Shown here piece by piece: positions 10,488 to 18,518 of a DNA stretch of 43,602 nucleotides. Where the stretch lies: assembly GCF_000337175.1 (NCBI RefSeq), contig NZ_AOIJ01000055.1:28721-72322 (forward strand), in the 5' to 3' direction. The DNA comes from Natrinema gari JCM 14663. GTDB lineage: Archaea; Halobacteriota; Halobacteria; Halobacteriales; Natrialbaceae. The notes below the pieces were generated by a model that worked only from the letters and a program-made list of their open reading frames with translations, searched no databases and had not been told where the DNA came from. Position 1 is the first letter of the stretch; every line of letters begins with the position of its first letter. The position numbers and the translations under genes were made by a program.

Positions 10488-11141
10488 TCAGCGCCACTCG
10501 ACGTGGTACGTACAGTGCTGGTCGCCGTCCGAGCGACACTGGTCGCCGATTTCCTGGACATCGACGGGGTTGTTCGCGAACTTCTTCGCGACGCCCTTGA
10601 TGAGGCCCTTGTCGAATTCACACGGGTAGGGGTTCTCACAGACCATCACTCCCTCGTTCGGTCCCTCCGTCTCGAACTCGTAGGACCCGATTTCGCTGCC
10701 GCGGTGGTTCTGGTGATACGCCTCTTCGATCGACGCGAGCGCGCTATCGACCTCCGAAATCTCCGGCGGAAACTCGACGTGCTGGGGGACGTTCTGCCCC
10801 ATGTTCTGCATTCGCAAGGACCCGTACTCATCGCGCATGTCGTACAACATGGCGAGCGGGATCTTGAGCGAGTACCACTCGTCGGGTTCGATATTCTCGA
10901 GTCCGTGTTCGGCGAGTTTGTTGGCGATCTGTTTCCCAACGAACGACGAGATCGACTCACCCGCGGCGACGTACGACAGGGGACTTCGACCGATCACTTC
11001 TGCGTCCTCGAGCGAGCCATCGAACCCGATACGATCGGAGACCGTCGGTAACTCATCAGGAGACTGAGACTCGTCGTCGGACCCACCGATGAGTCGCTTG
11101 AACCAGGACGTCGTCACGAACACCGTCTCGATTGTAGCCAT
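10488..11141 (-). CDS. V4R/HNOB-like sensor-fold protein of unknown function
   Basis: A 217-residue soluble protein. The C-terminal half has the pattern of V4R (4-vinyl reductase-like, small-molecule binding) and heme-NO-binding-like folds: MGQNVPQHVEF, AYHQNHRG, a PYPCEFDKGL segment, and a terminal CRSDGDQHCTYHVEW. Conserved-looking Cys 168, 174, 202, 210 and His 143, 146, 209, 213 could bind metal or another ligand. No DNA-binding or catalytic domain is attached. It is transcribed divergently from rpsL, and a TATA-like AGTTATAAGG lies 28-37 bases upstream. The family assignment is pattern recognition; the function is unknown. Confidence 0.72.
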   Translation of the reverse strand: MATIETVFVTTSWFKRLIGGSDDESQSPDELPTVSDRIGFDGSLEDAEVIGRSPLSYVAAGESISSFVGKQIANKLAEHGLENIEPDEWYSLKIPLAMLYDMRDEYGSLRMQNMGQNVPQHVEFPPEISEVDSALASIEEAYHQNHRGSEIGSYEFETEGPNEGVMVCENPYPCEFDKGLIKGVAKKFANNPVDVQEIGDQCRSDGDQHCTYHVEWR

Positions 11142-11168
11142 AACGGATACAAAATACGACCCACCTAC

Positions 11169-11178
11169 CTTATAACTC
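11169..11178 (-). promoter_or_regulatory. TATA box of the V4R-like gene
   Basis: AGTTATAAGG on the minus strand, about 28-37 bases before the ATG at 11141, is a good haloarchaeal TATA element and implies a very short leader. The flanking sequence to 11195 is also AT-rich. Confidence 0.6.
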
Positions 11179-11319
11179 CTAGTTAATTATACGATTTGAT
11201 ATCGGGCGGCCCGTCCGCTCGGACAGCCCGAGAGCTGTTCCGCGGTAGCGAAACCCGCTCAGATTCCTTCGCCGACCCCAATCGACCGCTCTCACGCCGT
11301 AACGCCGACTCGAAACGGG

Positions 11320-11328
11320 TCGCTTAAG
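11320..11328 (+). promoter_or_regulatory. TATA-like element of the rpsL-rpsG operon
   Basis: CGCTTAAGT lies about 25-33 bases before the rpsL ATG, giving rpsL-rpsG its own promoter with a short leader, independent of the polymerase operon. Confidence 0.55.
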
Positions 11329-11352
11329 TGCCTTCGTCGGATAGCGACGCCC

Positions 11353-11781
11353 ATGGCAAACGGCAAATACGCCGCGCGCAAGCTCAAGAAGGACCGCCAG
11401 AATCAGCGGTGGTCCGACTCGGACTACGCGCGCCGCGCCCGCGGACTTCGCGAGAAGTCCGACCCGCTCGAGGGTGCGCCCCAGGCCCGCGGTATCGTAC
11501 TCGAAAAGGTCGGCATCGAAGCCAAACAGCCCAACTCGGCGATTCGGAAGTGCGTCCGAGTCCAGCTGATCAAGAACGGCAAGCAGGTCACCGCGTTCTG
11601 TCCCGGTGACGGCGCGATCTCGTTCATCGACGAACACGACGAAGTCACCATCGCCGGGATCGGTGGGGCCAAGGGTCGTGCGATGGGCGACCTCTCCGGT
11701 GTCAACTACAAGGTCGATAAGGTCAACGGCGTCGCGCTGAAGGAACTCGTTCGCGGTAACGCGGAAAAACCGGTGCGATAA
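11353..11781 (+). CDS. rpsL: 30S ribosomal protein S12 (uS12)
   Basis: A 142-residue small-subunit protein of the decoding centre. The diagnostic [31 protein letters not shown] and the loop [18 protein letters not shown] are present, and the length matches archaeal uS12. The start [16 protein letters not shown] is canonical. rpsG follows after 2 bases, so the two are co-transcribed. Confidence 0.98.
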   Translation: MANGKYAARKLKKDRQNQRWSDSDYARRARGLREKSDPLEGAPQARGIVLEKVGIEAKQPNSAIRKCVRVQLIKNGKQVTAFCPGDGAISFIDEHDEVTIAGIGGAKGRAMGDLSGVNYKVDKVNGVALKELVRGNAEKPVR

Positions 11782-11783
11782 TC

Positions 11784-12392
11784 ATGGCGGCAGAAGATCA
11801 ACCGGATCCGGACGCCCCGGCCGGTGGCGCGGACGTTTCGGCGAAGCTCTTCGGCACGTGGGAACTCGGCGACCTCGAGTACGCCGACCCCTCGACCGAG
11901 CGCTATATTACGGTGACCCCCGTCGCTCACACCGCGGGTCGCCACGCCGGCAAGCAGTTCAAGAAGTCTCAGATCTCCATCGTCGAGCGGTTCATCAACC
12001 GGCTGATGCAGACCGAGGAGAACACGGGCAAGAAACAGAAGACGCTCAACTACGTCCGTGATGCCTTCGACATCATCCACGAGCGGACCGAGGACAACCC
12101 GATCCAGGTGCTCGTCACGGCCGTCGAAAACGCGGCTCCCCGAGAGGAGACCGTCCGCCTGAAATACGGCGGGATTTCGGTCCCGAAGGCCGTCGACGTC
12201 GCCCCGCAGCGCCGCGTCGACCAGTCGCTGAAGTTCCTCGCGGAAGGCGTCTACAACGATTCGTTCAAGACCACCACGGACATCGAGGAGGCCATCGCCA
12301 ACCAGCTCATCGGCGCGGCCAACTACGACGTCCAGACCTACGCGGTCAGCCAGAAAGAAGAGAAAGAGCGCGTCGCGGCAGCCGCCCGCTAA
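11784..12392 (+). CDS. rpsG: 30S ribosomal protein S7 (uS7)
   Basis: A 202-residue primary 16S rRNA-binding protein that nucleates assembly of the 30S head. Family features are KLFGTWELGDLEYADPS, the segment around FINRLMQTEENTGKKQ, and the conserved C-terminal half with VAPQRRVDQSLKFLAEG and IANQLIGAANYDVQTYAV. The acidic N-terminal extension is usual in haloarchaea. It lies 2 bases after rpsL. A run of five T follows about 30 bases after the stop. Confidence 0.98.
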   Translation: MAAEDQPDPDAPAGGADVSAKLFGTWELGDLEYADPSTERYITVTPVAHTAGRHAGKQFKKSQISIVERFINRLMQTEENTGKKQKTLNYVRDAFDIIHERTEDNPIQVLVTAVENAAPREETVRLKYGGISVPKAVDVAPQRRVDQSLKFLAEGVYNDSFKTTTDIEEAIANQLIGAANYDVQTYAVSQKEEKERVAAAAR

Positions 12393-12420
12393 CGCGGCTC
12401 ATCGATTCGATTTGCGGTCG

Positions 12421-12425
12421 TTTTT
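12421..12425 (+). terminator. Possible T-tract terminator after rpsG
   Basis: A TTTTT run shortly downstream of the rpsG stop, in otherwise GC-rich DNA, is the kind of oligo-T signal that ends archaeal transcripts. The call is weak because the tract is short. Confidence 0.3.
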
Positions 12426-12654
12426 CCCGTTCTCGATAGGATCACCCCAACCGGTTGACATATCAGTCTTTTAGCCGTCGTGCGATGAAGTGTGCAGTGA
12501 CGGAAGTAGCCCCTCTCATCGAACCGTTTTCGGGCACGGTCGTCTCTCGGCCGCTCGCTCACCGCTCGAGAGTGGGTCGCTCGAGGCAACCCGTCCCTCG
12601 GGTCCGTCGAACACACTTGCCGGAGCCGCCCGCTCTCGATCGGAGTGTGATCTC

Positions 12655-13410
12655 TCAGTCCGCGGCGCGGTTCGTGCCGCCGACGTACGAACGCGTCGCG
12701 TCGACGAGCACCTGGCGATAGGTGCTCGTATCGGGTTCCCGGACTAGCTCGCGGAAGCGGCGTTTGAACCCCTCGAAGTCGATCTCGGGGGCGTCCATCG
12801 CGGCCGCGTACGCAAGATCGTACAGCCGGTGGTCCTCGTCGACGAGGTCGTGTCGTTCCGCGAGCGCGAGCGCGAAGGCCGCGTTTACCGCCGTGATCTC
12901 AGGGTCGGCGCTCGCGGACAGTCGCTCGAATCCCGGGCGGGACGGGGTCTCGGGTCGATCGGCGACCGCCGCCGCGAGGCTGGACTCGAGGAAGGACAGC
13001 AGTTTCTCGCCGGGGCCGACCGAGAGGGTGATGTCGTCGGCGTAGATGTCCTTCATGTGATTGGCGATCTGATAGCAGTGGGAGAGCTTGCGCCGTTCGA
13101 CGCTCTTGCCGGCTAACGCGAGGTAGAGGACTTCTTCGGTCGACTGGGTGTGAGAGGGGTGGCGTTGTTCGTGGCGGGCCATGTGGGCGAACTCGTGGAG
13201 CGCGAGTTCGCGGGCCATAGCTGACGACGCAGCCTGTCTCGAGATGTTCAGCACGTGGTGGTCGTCGTAGTGGGCGGCCCAGGTCCGTTCGTCGGGATCG
13301 TCCCGGAGACGGACGTGAACCGGCAGCGAGAGGTCCTGTTCGGTTTCGAAAAGGTCGCGGGCGCTGAGGAATGGAGAGGTTGGACCCGGTCCCTGTACGC
13401 GGATATCCAT
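12655..13410 (-). CDS. HExxH-motif protein (putative metalloprotease fold), haloarchaeal unknown
   Basis: A 251-residue protein with HEFAH at residues 72-76, a zincin-type zinc-binding HExxH motif, followed by MARHEQRHPSH. No signal peptide or membrane segment is seen. The ATG at 13410 is preferred over a TTG 15 bases upstream because AGGG sits about 7-10 bases before it. It lies antisense between rpsG and fusA. I recall this as a haloarchaeal DUF family (possibly DUF5781) but cannot verify the name. Peptidase activity is only an inference: a third zinc ligand is not obvious. Confidence 0.78.
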   Translation of the reverse strand: MDIRVQGPGPTSPFLSARDLFETEQDLSLPVHVRLRDDPDERTWAAHYDDHHVLNISRQAASSAMARELALHEFAHMARHEQRHPSHTQSTEEVLYLALAGKSVERRKLSHCYQIANHMKDIYADDITLSVGPGEKLLSFLESSLAAAVADRPETPSRPGFERLSASADPEITAVNAAFALALAERHDLVDEDHRLYDLAYAAAMDAPEIDFEGFKRRFRELVREPDTSTYRQVLVDATRSYVGGTNRAAD

Positions 13411-13636
13411 GTGTAGCCCTAGCAAGAGGCCGACGGGATTTGACTCTTGTGTGCGGGTGCACGGCGGCGAATCGCGCGGTGAGATCGTCGGCTAGTCGCC
13501 CGACGGCGGTCCGGGTCCGGACGTGGGGCCTCGCACTGCCGATCCGTACAATTATGAGAGTCGTTCACTCACTCAAATTGGATATTACAGCGTTCGGACG
13601 GGGAAAGCCGACGAATTCCGGCGGCGACGAAACACT

Positions 13637-13648
13637 ACCCTTTTGACC
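13637..13648 (+). promoter_or_regulatory. Candidate fusA promoter element
   Basis: ACCCTTTTGACC is the only T-rich element about 25-35 bases before the fusA ATG. A GGGGGGT run ending about 3 bases before the ATG may act as a ribosome-binding site. Confidence 0.35.
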
Positions 13649-13671
13649 CCGCTGGCGGTATTGGGGGGTAT

Positions 13672-15858
13672 ATGGGCCGACGCAAGAAGATCGTCCAGGA
13701 GTGTGAACGGCTGATGGACGACCCGGAGAACATCCGGAACATCGCCATCGCCGCTCACGTTGACCACGGAAAAACGACCCTTACGGACAATCTGCTGGCC
13801 GGTGCCGGCATGATTTCCGACGAGACTGCCGGCGAGCAGCTCGCGATGGACACCGAGGAAGACGAGCAGGAACGCGGGATCACCATCGACGCGGCGAACG
13901 TTTCGATGACCCACGAGTACGAGGACCAGAACCACCTCATCAACCTCATCGACACGCCGGGCCACGTCGACTTCGGTGGCGACGTGACGCGAGCGATGCG
14001 CGCCGTCGACGGCGCGCTCGTCGTCGTCGACGCCGTCGAAGGGGCGATGCCCCAGACCGAGACGGTGCTCCGGCAGGCGCTTCGCGAGGGTGTCAAGCCG
14101 ACCCTGTTCATCAACAAGGTCGACCGCCTCATCTCGGAGCTCCAGGAGGGGCCCGAGGAAATGCAGGAGCGACTCCTCTCGGTCATCCGCGACGTCAACG
14201 AACTCATCCGCGGGATGACCGAGGACATGGACGACATCGACGACTGGACCGTTTCGGTCGAGGAAGGCACCGTCGGCTTCGGGTCCGCACTGTACAAGTG
14301 GGGCGTTTCCATGCCGTCGATGCAGCGTACCGGCATGGACTTCGCCGAGATCATGGAACTCGAGCGCGCCGACAAGCGCCAGGAGCTCCACGAGCGGACG
14401 CCGCTGTCGGACGTCGTGCTCGACATGGTCTGTGAGCACTTCCCGAACCCGATCGACGCCCAGCCCCGTCGGATCCCGCGCGTCTGGCGTGGTGACGACG
14501 AGTCCGACATCGCCGAACAGATGCGGCTGGTTGACGAGGACGGCGAAGTCGTCCTGATGGTCACCGACATCGCGATGGACCCCCACGCGGGCGAAGTCGC
14601 CAGTGGCCGCGTCTTCTCGGGGACCCTCGAGAAGGGCCAGGAGCTGTACGTCTCCGGGACCGCGGGCAAGAACCGCATTCAGTCCGTCGGCGTCTACATG
14701 GGCGGGGAACGCGAGGAAGTCGAGGAGGTACCGGCGGGGAACATCGCCGCCGTCACCGGCCTCAAGGACGCGATCGCCGGCTCGACCGTCTCGAGCGTCG
14801 AGATGACGCCGTTCGAGTCGATCGAGCACATCTCCGAGCCGGTCATTACGAAGGCCGTCGAGGCGAAGAACATGGACGACCTGCCGAAGCTGATCGAGAC
14901 GCTGCGACAGGTCTCCAAGGAGGACCCGACGATCCAGATCGAGATCAACGAGGACACCGGCGAACACCTGATCTCCGGGCAGGGCGAACTCCACCTCGAA
15001 GTCATCACCCAGCGCATCGAGAAGAACCAGGGCATTCCGGTCAACACCGGCGAACCGATCGTCGTCTACCGCGAAGCGCCCCAGCAGGCCAGCGACCAGG
15101 TGGAAGGTATCTCGCCGAACCGCCACAACCGCTTCTACATCTCCATCGAACCGATGGATCAGGAGATCGTCGAGACGATCCAACTCGGCGAGGCCTCGAT
15201 GGACATGCCCGAGCAGGACCGCCGTGAGGCCCTGCAAGAGGCCGGCATGGACAAGGATACGTCCCAGAACGTCGAGCACATGCACGGGACGAACATCCTC
15301 ATCGACGACACGAAGGGGATCCAACACCTGAACGAGACGATGGAACTCGTCATTGAGGGGCTTGAGGAAGCCCTCGACAACGGTCCGCTGGCGAACGAGC
15401 CGGTTCAGGGCACGCTCATCCGCCTGCACGACGCACGGCTCCACGAGGACACCATCCACCGTGGCCCGGCACAGGTCATCCCCGCGACCCGCGAAGCCGT
15501 CCACAAGGCGCTGATCGACGGCAAGATCAAGATGCTCGAGCCGATGCAGGACGTACGCATCGACGTGCCCAACGACCACATGGGCGCAGCCTCGGGCGAG
15601 ATTCAGGGTCGTCGTGGCCGCGTCGACGACATGTACCAGGAAGGCGACCTGATGGTCGTCGAGGGCATCGCGCCCGTCGGCGAGATGATCGGTTTCGCCT
15701 CGGACATCCGCTCCGCAACCGAGGGCCGTGCCTCCTGGAACACGGAGAACGCCGGTTTCGAGGTCATGTCCGACTCCCTCCAGCGTGACAAGACCATGGA
15801 GATCCGCGAACGCAAGGGCATGAAGCTCGAGCTGCCGCCGAGTATCGACTACATATAA
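13672..15858 (+). CDS. fusA: Translation elongation factor 2 (aEF-2)
   Basis: A 728-residue GTPase that drives translocation on the ribosome. The G motifs are intact: AHVDHGKT (28-35), DTPGHVDF and NKVD. Domain IV carries [11 protein letters not shown] with H596 as the expected diphthamide-modified histidine, so it should be the target of ADP-ribosylating toxins as in other archaea. The C-terminal domain V has GRRGRVDDM and the usual end near SIDYI. The length is standard. It has its own upstream spacer and is separated from rpsG by an antisense gene, so it is probably transcribed alone. Confidence 0.98.
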   Translation: MGRRKKIVQECERLMDDPENIRNIAIAAHVDHGKTTLTDNLLAGAGMISDETAGEQLAMDTEEDEQERGITIDAANVSMTHEYEDQNHLINLIDTPGHVDFGGDVTRAMRAVDGALVVVDAVEGAMPQTETVLRQALREGVKPTLFINKVDRLISELQEGPEEMQERLLSVIRDVNELIRGMTEDMDDIDDWTVSVEEGTVGFGSALYKWGVSMPSMQRTGMDFAEIMELERADKRQELHERTPLSDVVLDMVCEHFPNPIDAQPRRIPRVWRGDDESDIAEQMRLVDEDGEVVLMVTDIAMDPHAGEVASGRVFSGTLEKGQELYVSGTAGKNRIQSVGVYMGGEREEVEEVPAGNIAAVTGLKDAIAGSTVSSVEMTPFESIEHISEPVITKAVEAKNMDDLPKLIETLRQVSKEDPTIQIEINEDTGEHLISGQGELHLEVITQRIEKNQGIPVNTGEPIVVYREAPQQASDQVEGISPNRHNRFYISIEPMDQEIVETIQLGEASMDMPEQDRREALQEAGMDKDTSQNVEHMHGTNILIDDTKGIQHLNETMELVIEGLEEALDNGPLANEPVQGTLIRLHDARLHEDTIHRGPAQVIPATREAVHKALIDGKIKMLEPMQDVRIDVPNDHMGAASGEIQGRRGRVDDMYQEGDLMVVEGIAPVGEMIGFASDIRSATEGRASWNTENAGFEVMSDSLQRDKTMEIRERKGMKLELPPSIDYI

Positions 15859-16382
15859 CGCCGCGGCCGCGTTCGAACTCACAGTTCCGTTTGCATCGAC
15901 GCCGATTGGGCGTTCGGTTCTCCCCCGGTTGGCCGCTCTCTTCGTTCGACGCCGAGTAGCGACGGCCGTGTTCCTCGTCGGCCAGTCGGAGACTCGGTAC
16001 CGCCCGGTTCCTTGCAGTCGAAGACCGTCTGGGGGACAGGTCCGAGAGCTGCAACCAAGCACGAGCCAGGGAAGTCAGTAGCGCGAACTAGAGGGGTAGT
16101 GACGTCATTGGCCGTGTCACGGTCGCCGGTCAGCGGGTGCCCGTGTGCGGGTCACCGTCCGTCATCGTTATCGAACGGCTGTTTTATTTAATAAATCCAA
16201 AACCAGTTGTACAATATTTATAATTTATAATCAACAATTTTTATGCCTGAAAACATGGTCTGTTTCGCCACTCACACGCACTTGAGGCGCGTCGCGAAAC
16301 GGTCGGTCAGCGTCGGACACCGACGAGTGGCAATGCTGTGAGTCCGCCAGCGCCGGGCGTCGTACGGCGTTATCGATCAGAC
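15859..16382. other. Long intergenic region with an AT-rich island
   Basis: About 520 bases without a supported gene. Most is GC-rich, but 16180-16250 is strikingly AT-rich and carries several TATA-like strings. A 32-codon frame at 16243-16341 starts just after the island, but its product is not recognisable. The next gene starts about 130 bases beyond the island, so a long 5' leader is possible. Confidence 0.6.
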
Positions 16383-17918
16383 ATGAATCGACGAAAGTTC
16401 ATCGCTAGTACAGGCGGTATCGGCACAGCAGCTATCGGCACCGCAGTGGTGCTTTCCGGGTCAGCGTCGGCGGAGATCCGGAATCACACGTTCAGAGGAA
16501 CCAGTATCAGCGGAGAAAGTGACGACGGGTCCATAACGGACATTCGTGCAAAAGCGGTCAACGTCGGCTTCAGGTACGAAGGGTTGGACGAAGAGCCGGA
16601 GGAAGCGACGGTCGAACTCCAGGTGGTGCACAACGGAGACGTAGAGACGATCGACGAGGCGACTACCGAGGTCAACGGCACCAGTCAGTCGAATGCTGCC
16701 CTCGGTGAGGAACTCGCGGGAAGCGTCCTCAACCACGACGGTCTCTCGGCATCGGATTTCAAAGCGGAAGAGGACAGCAGTACGACGGAGAAGAACGTCG
16801 CGCTCCGTCTCAAGCTCACCGTTAACGGCGTTAGCGGAGCGAGCGAGACGGACCTGAACGTCGTCATGCGCAACACGGAGGCCGACGCCGGCGTCGGCGG
16901 CGAGGCCGACGGCGAGGTCGTCACGGAGGAGGAAGACGATCCCGATGACGACCCCGACGACGGTCCCGTCGCGGAGATCAACGTCATCGTCGAGGACATC
17001 AATGCGCAACTCGCGACCGTCGATCCGGTCGGTACGATCGAGGACACCAGCGACGAGACGATCGGTGCGCTCATCGACGAGATCTTCACGCAGGTTACGG
17101 CTGAGATCGAAGCCCAGGCCGGCGTCGAGTACGATGTCAGCACGCCCGCGGAGGCACGGGAAGCCGCCGAGGACGCCTCGCTTCCGCCGATCGCGGACGC
17201 GTTGAACAACGCGGCCGACGCCGTCGAGGAGATCGCAACCCTCGCCGATTACACCATCGACGACGGGAGCACCGGCGACAGCGGTGACGACACGGTCGCG
17301 GAGATCAACGCCATCGTCGAGGACATCAACGCGCGACTCGAGAACGTCGAGCCGGTCGGCACCATCGAGGACACCAGCGACGAGACGATCGGTGCGCTCA
17401 TCGACGAGATCTTCACGCAGGTTACGGCTGAGATCGAGGCTCAGGCCGGCGTCGAGTACGATGTCAGCACGCCCGCGGAAGCACGAGAGGCGGCCGAGGA
17501 CGCCCCGCTCCCGCCGATTGCGGACGCGTTGAATAACGCGGCTGATGCCGTCGAAGAGATCGCATCCCTCGCCGACTACACCATCGACGACGGCAGCAAC
17601 AGCGGCGGTGAGAACAACGAGAGCGATGCGGTCGCGGAGATCAACGCCATCATCGAGGACATCAACGCGCGACTCGAGAACGTCGAGCCGGTCGGCACCA
17701 TCGAGAACACCGACGACGGGACGATCGAGGATCTCGTCGCGGAGATCTTCACGCAGGTCACGGCGGAGATCGAAGCTCAGTCGGGAATGGAGTACGACGT
17801 GAGTACGGTCGCGGAGGCGCGGGAGGCGGCCGAGAACGCCCCGCTCCCGCCGATCGCGGACGCGCTGAACAACGCGGCCGACGCCGTCGAGGAGATCCGG
17901 AGCCTGGCCAACGAGTAG
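16383..17918 (+). CDS. Tat-exported repeat protein (three repeats of about 110 residues)
   Basis: A 511-residue secreted protein. The ATG at 16383 is chosen because it begins a twin-arginine signal, MNRRKFIAST, with a hydrophobic core ending at SASA (about residue 30), a likely cleavage site. An N-terminal globular domain (about 32-170) is followed by an acidic linker rich in Asp and Pro. Three tandem repeats then begin at about residues 196, 305 and 417, each with VAEIN, PVGTIE, EIFTQVTAEIEAQ, VSTxAEAREAAE and PPIADALNNAADAVEEI. Gly/Ser/Asp linkers separate them. The repeats look helical. I do not recognise the family; a cell-surface or extracellular structural or adhesive role is a guess. 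Confidence 0.88.
   Translation: MNRRKFIASTGGIGTAAIGTAVVLSGSASAEIRNHTFRGTSISGESDDGSITDIRAKAVNVGFRYEGLDEEPEEATVELQVVHNGDVETIDEATTEVNGTSQSNAALGEELAGSVLNHDGLSASDFKAEEDSSTTEKNVALRLKLTVNGVSGASETDLNVVMRNTEADAGVGGEADGEVVTEEEDDPDDDPDDGPVAEINVIVEDINAQLATVDPVGTIEDTSDETIGALIDEIFTQVTAEIEAQAGVEYDVSTPAEAREAAEDASLPPIADALNNAADAVEEIATLADYTIDDGSTGDSGDDTVAEINAIVEDINARLENVEPVGTIEDTSDETIGALIDEIFTQVTAEIEAQAGVEYDVSTPAEAREAAEDAPLPPIADALNNAADAVEEIASLADYTIDDGSNSGGENNESDAVAEINAIIEDINARLENVEPVGTIENTDDGTIEDLVAEIFTQVTAEIEAQSGMEYDVSTVAEAREAAENAPLPPIADALNNAADAVEEIRSLANE
16968..17915 (+). repeat. Three tandem coding repeats inside the exported protein
   Basis: Unit boundaries are about 16968-17294 (327 bases), 17295-17630 (336) and 17631-17915 (285). 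Units 1 and 2 share a stretch of more than 100 bases with only a few changes, while unit 3 is more diverged. This suggests a recent duplication or gene conversion of units 1 and 2. Confidence 0.92.
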
Positions 17919-18245
17919 CGCTTACGACATTGACGCGGACGACCGGTCCGCTGAGCGGACGCCGCACACCGACGACGATCCCGACGCGGTAGCACTCCCG
18001 AACCGGCCGCCGGGAGACGCCTCGGCGGCTGGTCCGCCGTCGGCACTCCCCCCGTCGAGTCAGTGCGTCGAAAACGCACGCCGCGGCCGACTGGCTCGGT
18101 GACTGTTCTGGGACCGTTTCAGTCTCTCGATGGTGTTTGCTGCCCGAGCGATCGGTGTCACTGTCCGTTACTGCACACCTGACAGCCCGTCGGTTGCGGT
18201 GAGCGTGTCAATCGGTTCGGTTGGGGCTGTAGTGGCCCACCGGCC
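17919..18245. other. Intergenic region with a short palindrome
   Basis: About 330 bases without a gene. A perfect inverted repeat, GTCCGCT-G-AGCGGAC, lies at about 17946-17960, shortly after the end of the repeat-protein gene. It could act as a hairpin in the 3' end of that message. Nothing else is visible. Confidence 0.55.
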
Positions 18246-18392
18246 TCACGCCGTCAACACTTTCCTGTAGAACGGAAGCATGACGGCGAAGACGAACACC
18301 GCGACCCACCACGGGAACAGGACCAGTGCGCCGACGATGAACAGTACCCCGATGATCGATGCGATCACTTTCTGCCGAAGATCGATGTACAT
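18246..18392 (-). CDS. Small two-helix membrane protein (48 aa)
   Basis: A 48-residue peptide beginning MYIDLRQKVIASIIGV and ending FYRKVLTA, with two closely spaced hydrophobic stretches (about 11-25 and 28-42) and a basic C-terminus. The ATG at 18392 is supported by GGAAGGAGAG about 10-20 bases upstream. Longer upstream frames are Arg-rich and not credible. Function unknown. It lies downstream of serS on the same strand, about 125 bases after the serS stop. Confidence 0.65.
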   Translation of the reverse strand: MYIDLRQKVIASIIGVLFIVGALVLFPWWVAVFVFAVMLPFYRKVLTA

Positions 18393-18518
18393 ACCTGTCG
18401 ACTCTCCTTCCGAACCATAGTTGTTTCTCTGACACGATCCAGGCCCGATCGAGCAGCGGCCTCGATGCCGCCGACCGGACGCCCGTCGTGGTCCCTGAGA
18501 CAACGGTACCGGTCGTCG

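Noticed and set aside
13585-16062. An 825-codon frame opposite fusA
   Set aside because: Antisense shadow of elongation factor 2, low-complexity Val/Asp/Leu-rich product.
16243-16341. A 32-codon frame following the AT-rich island
   Set aside because: No recognisable product or ribosome-binding site; retained only as a point to test.
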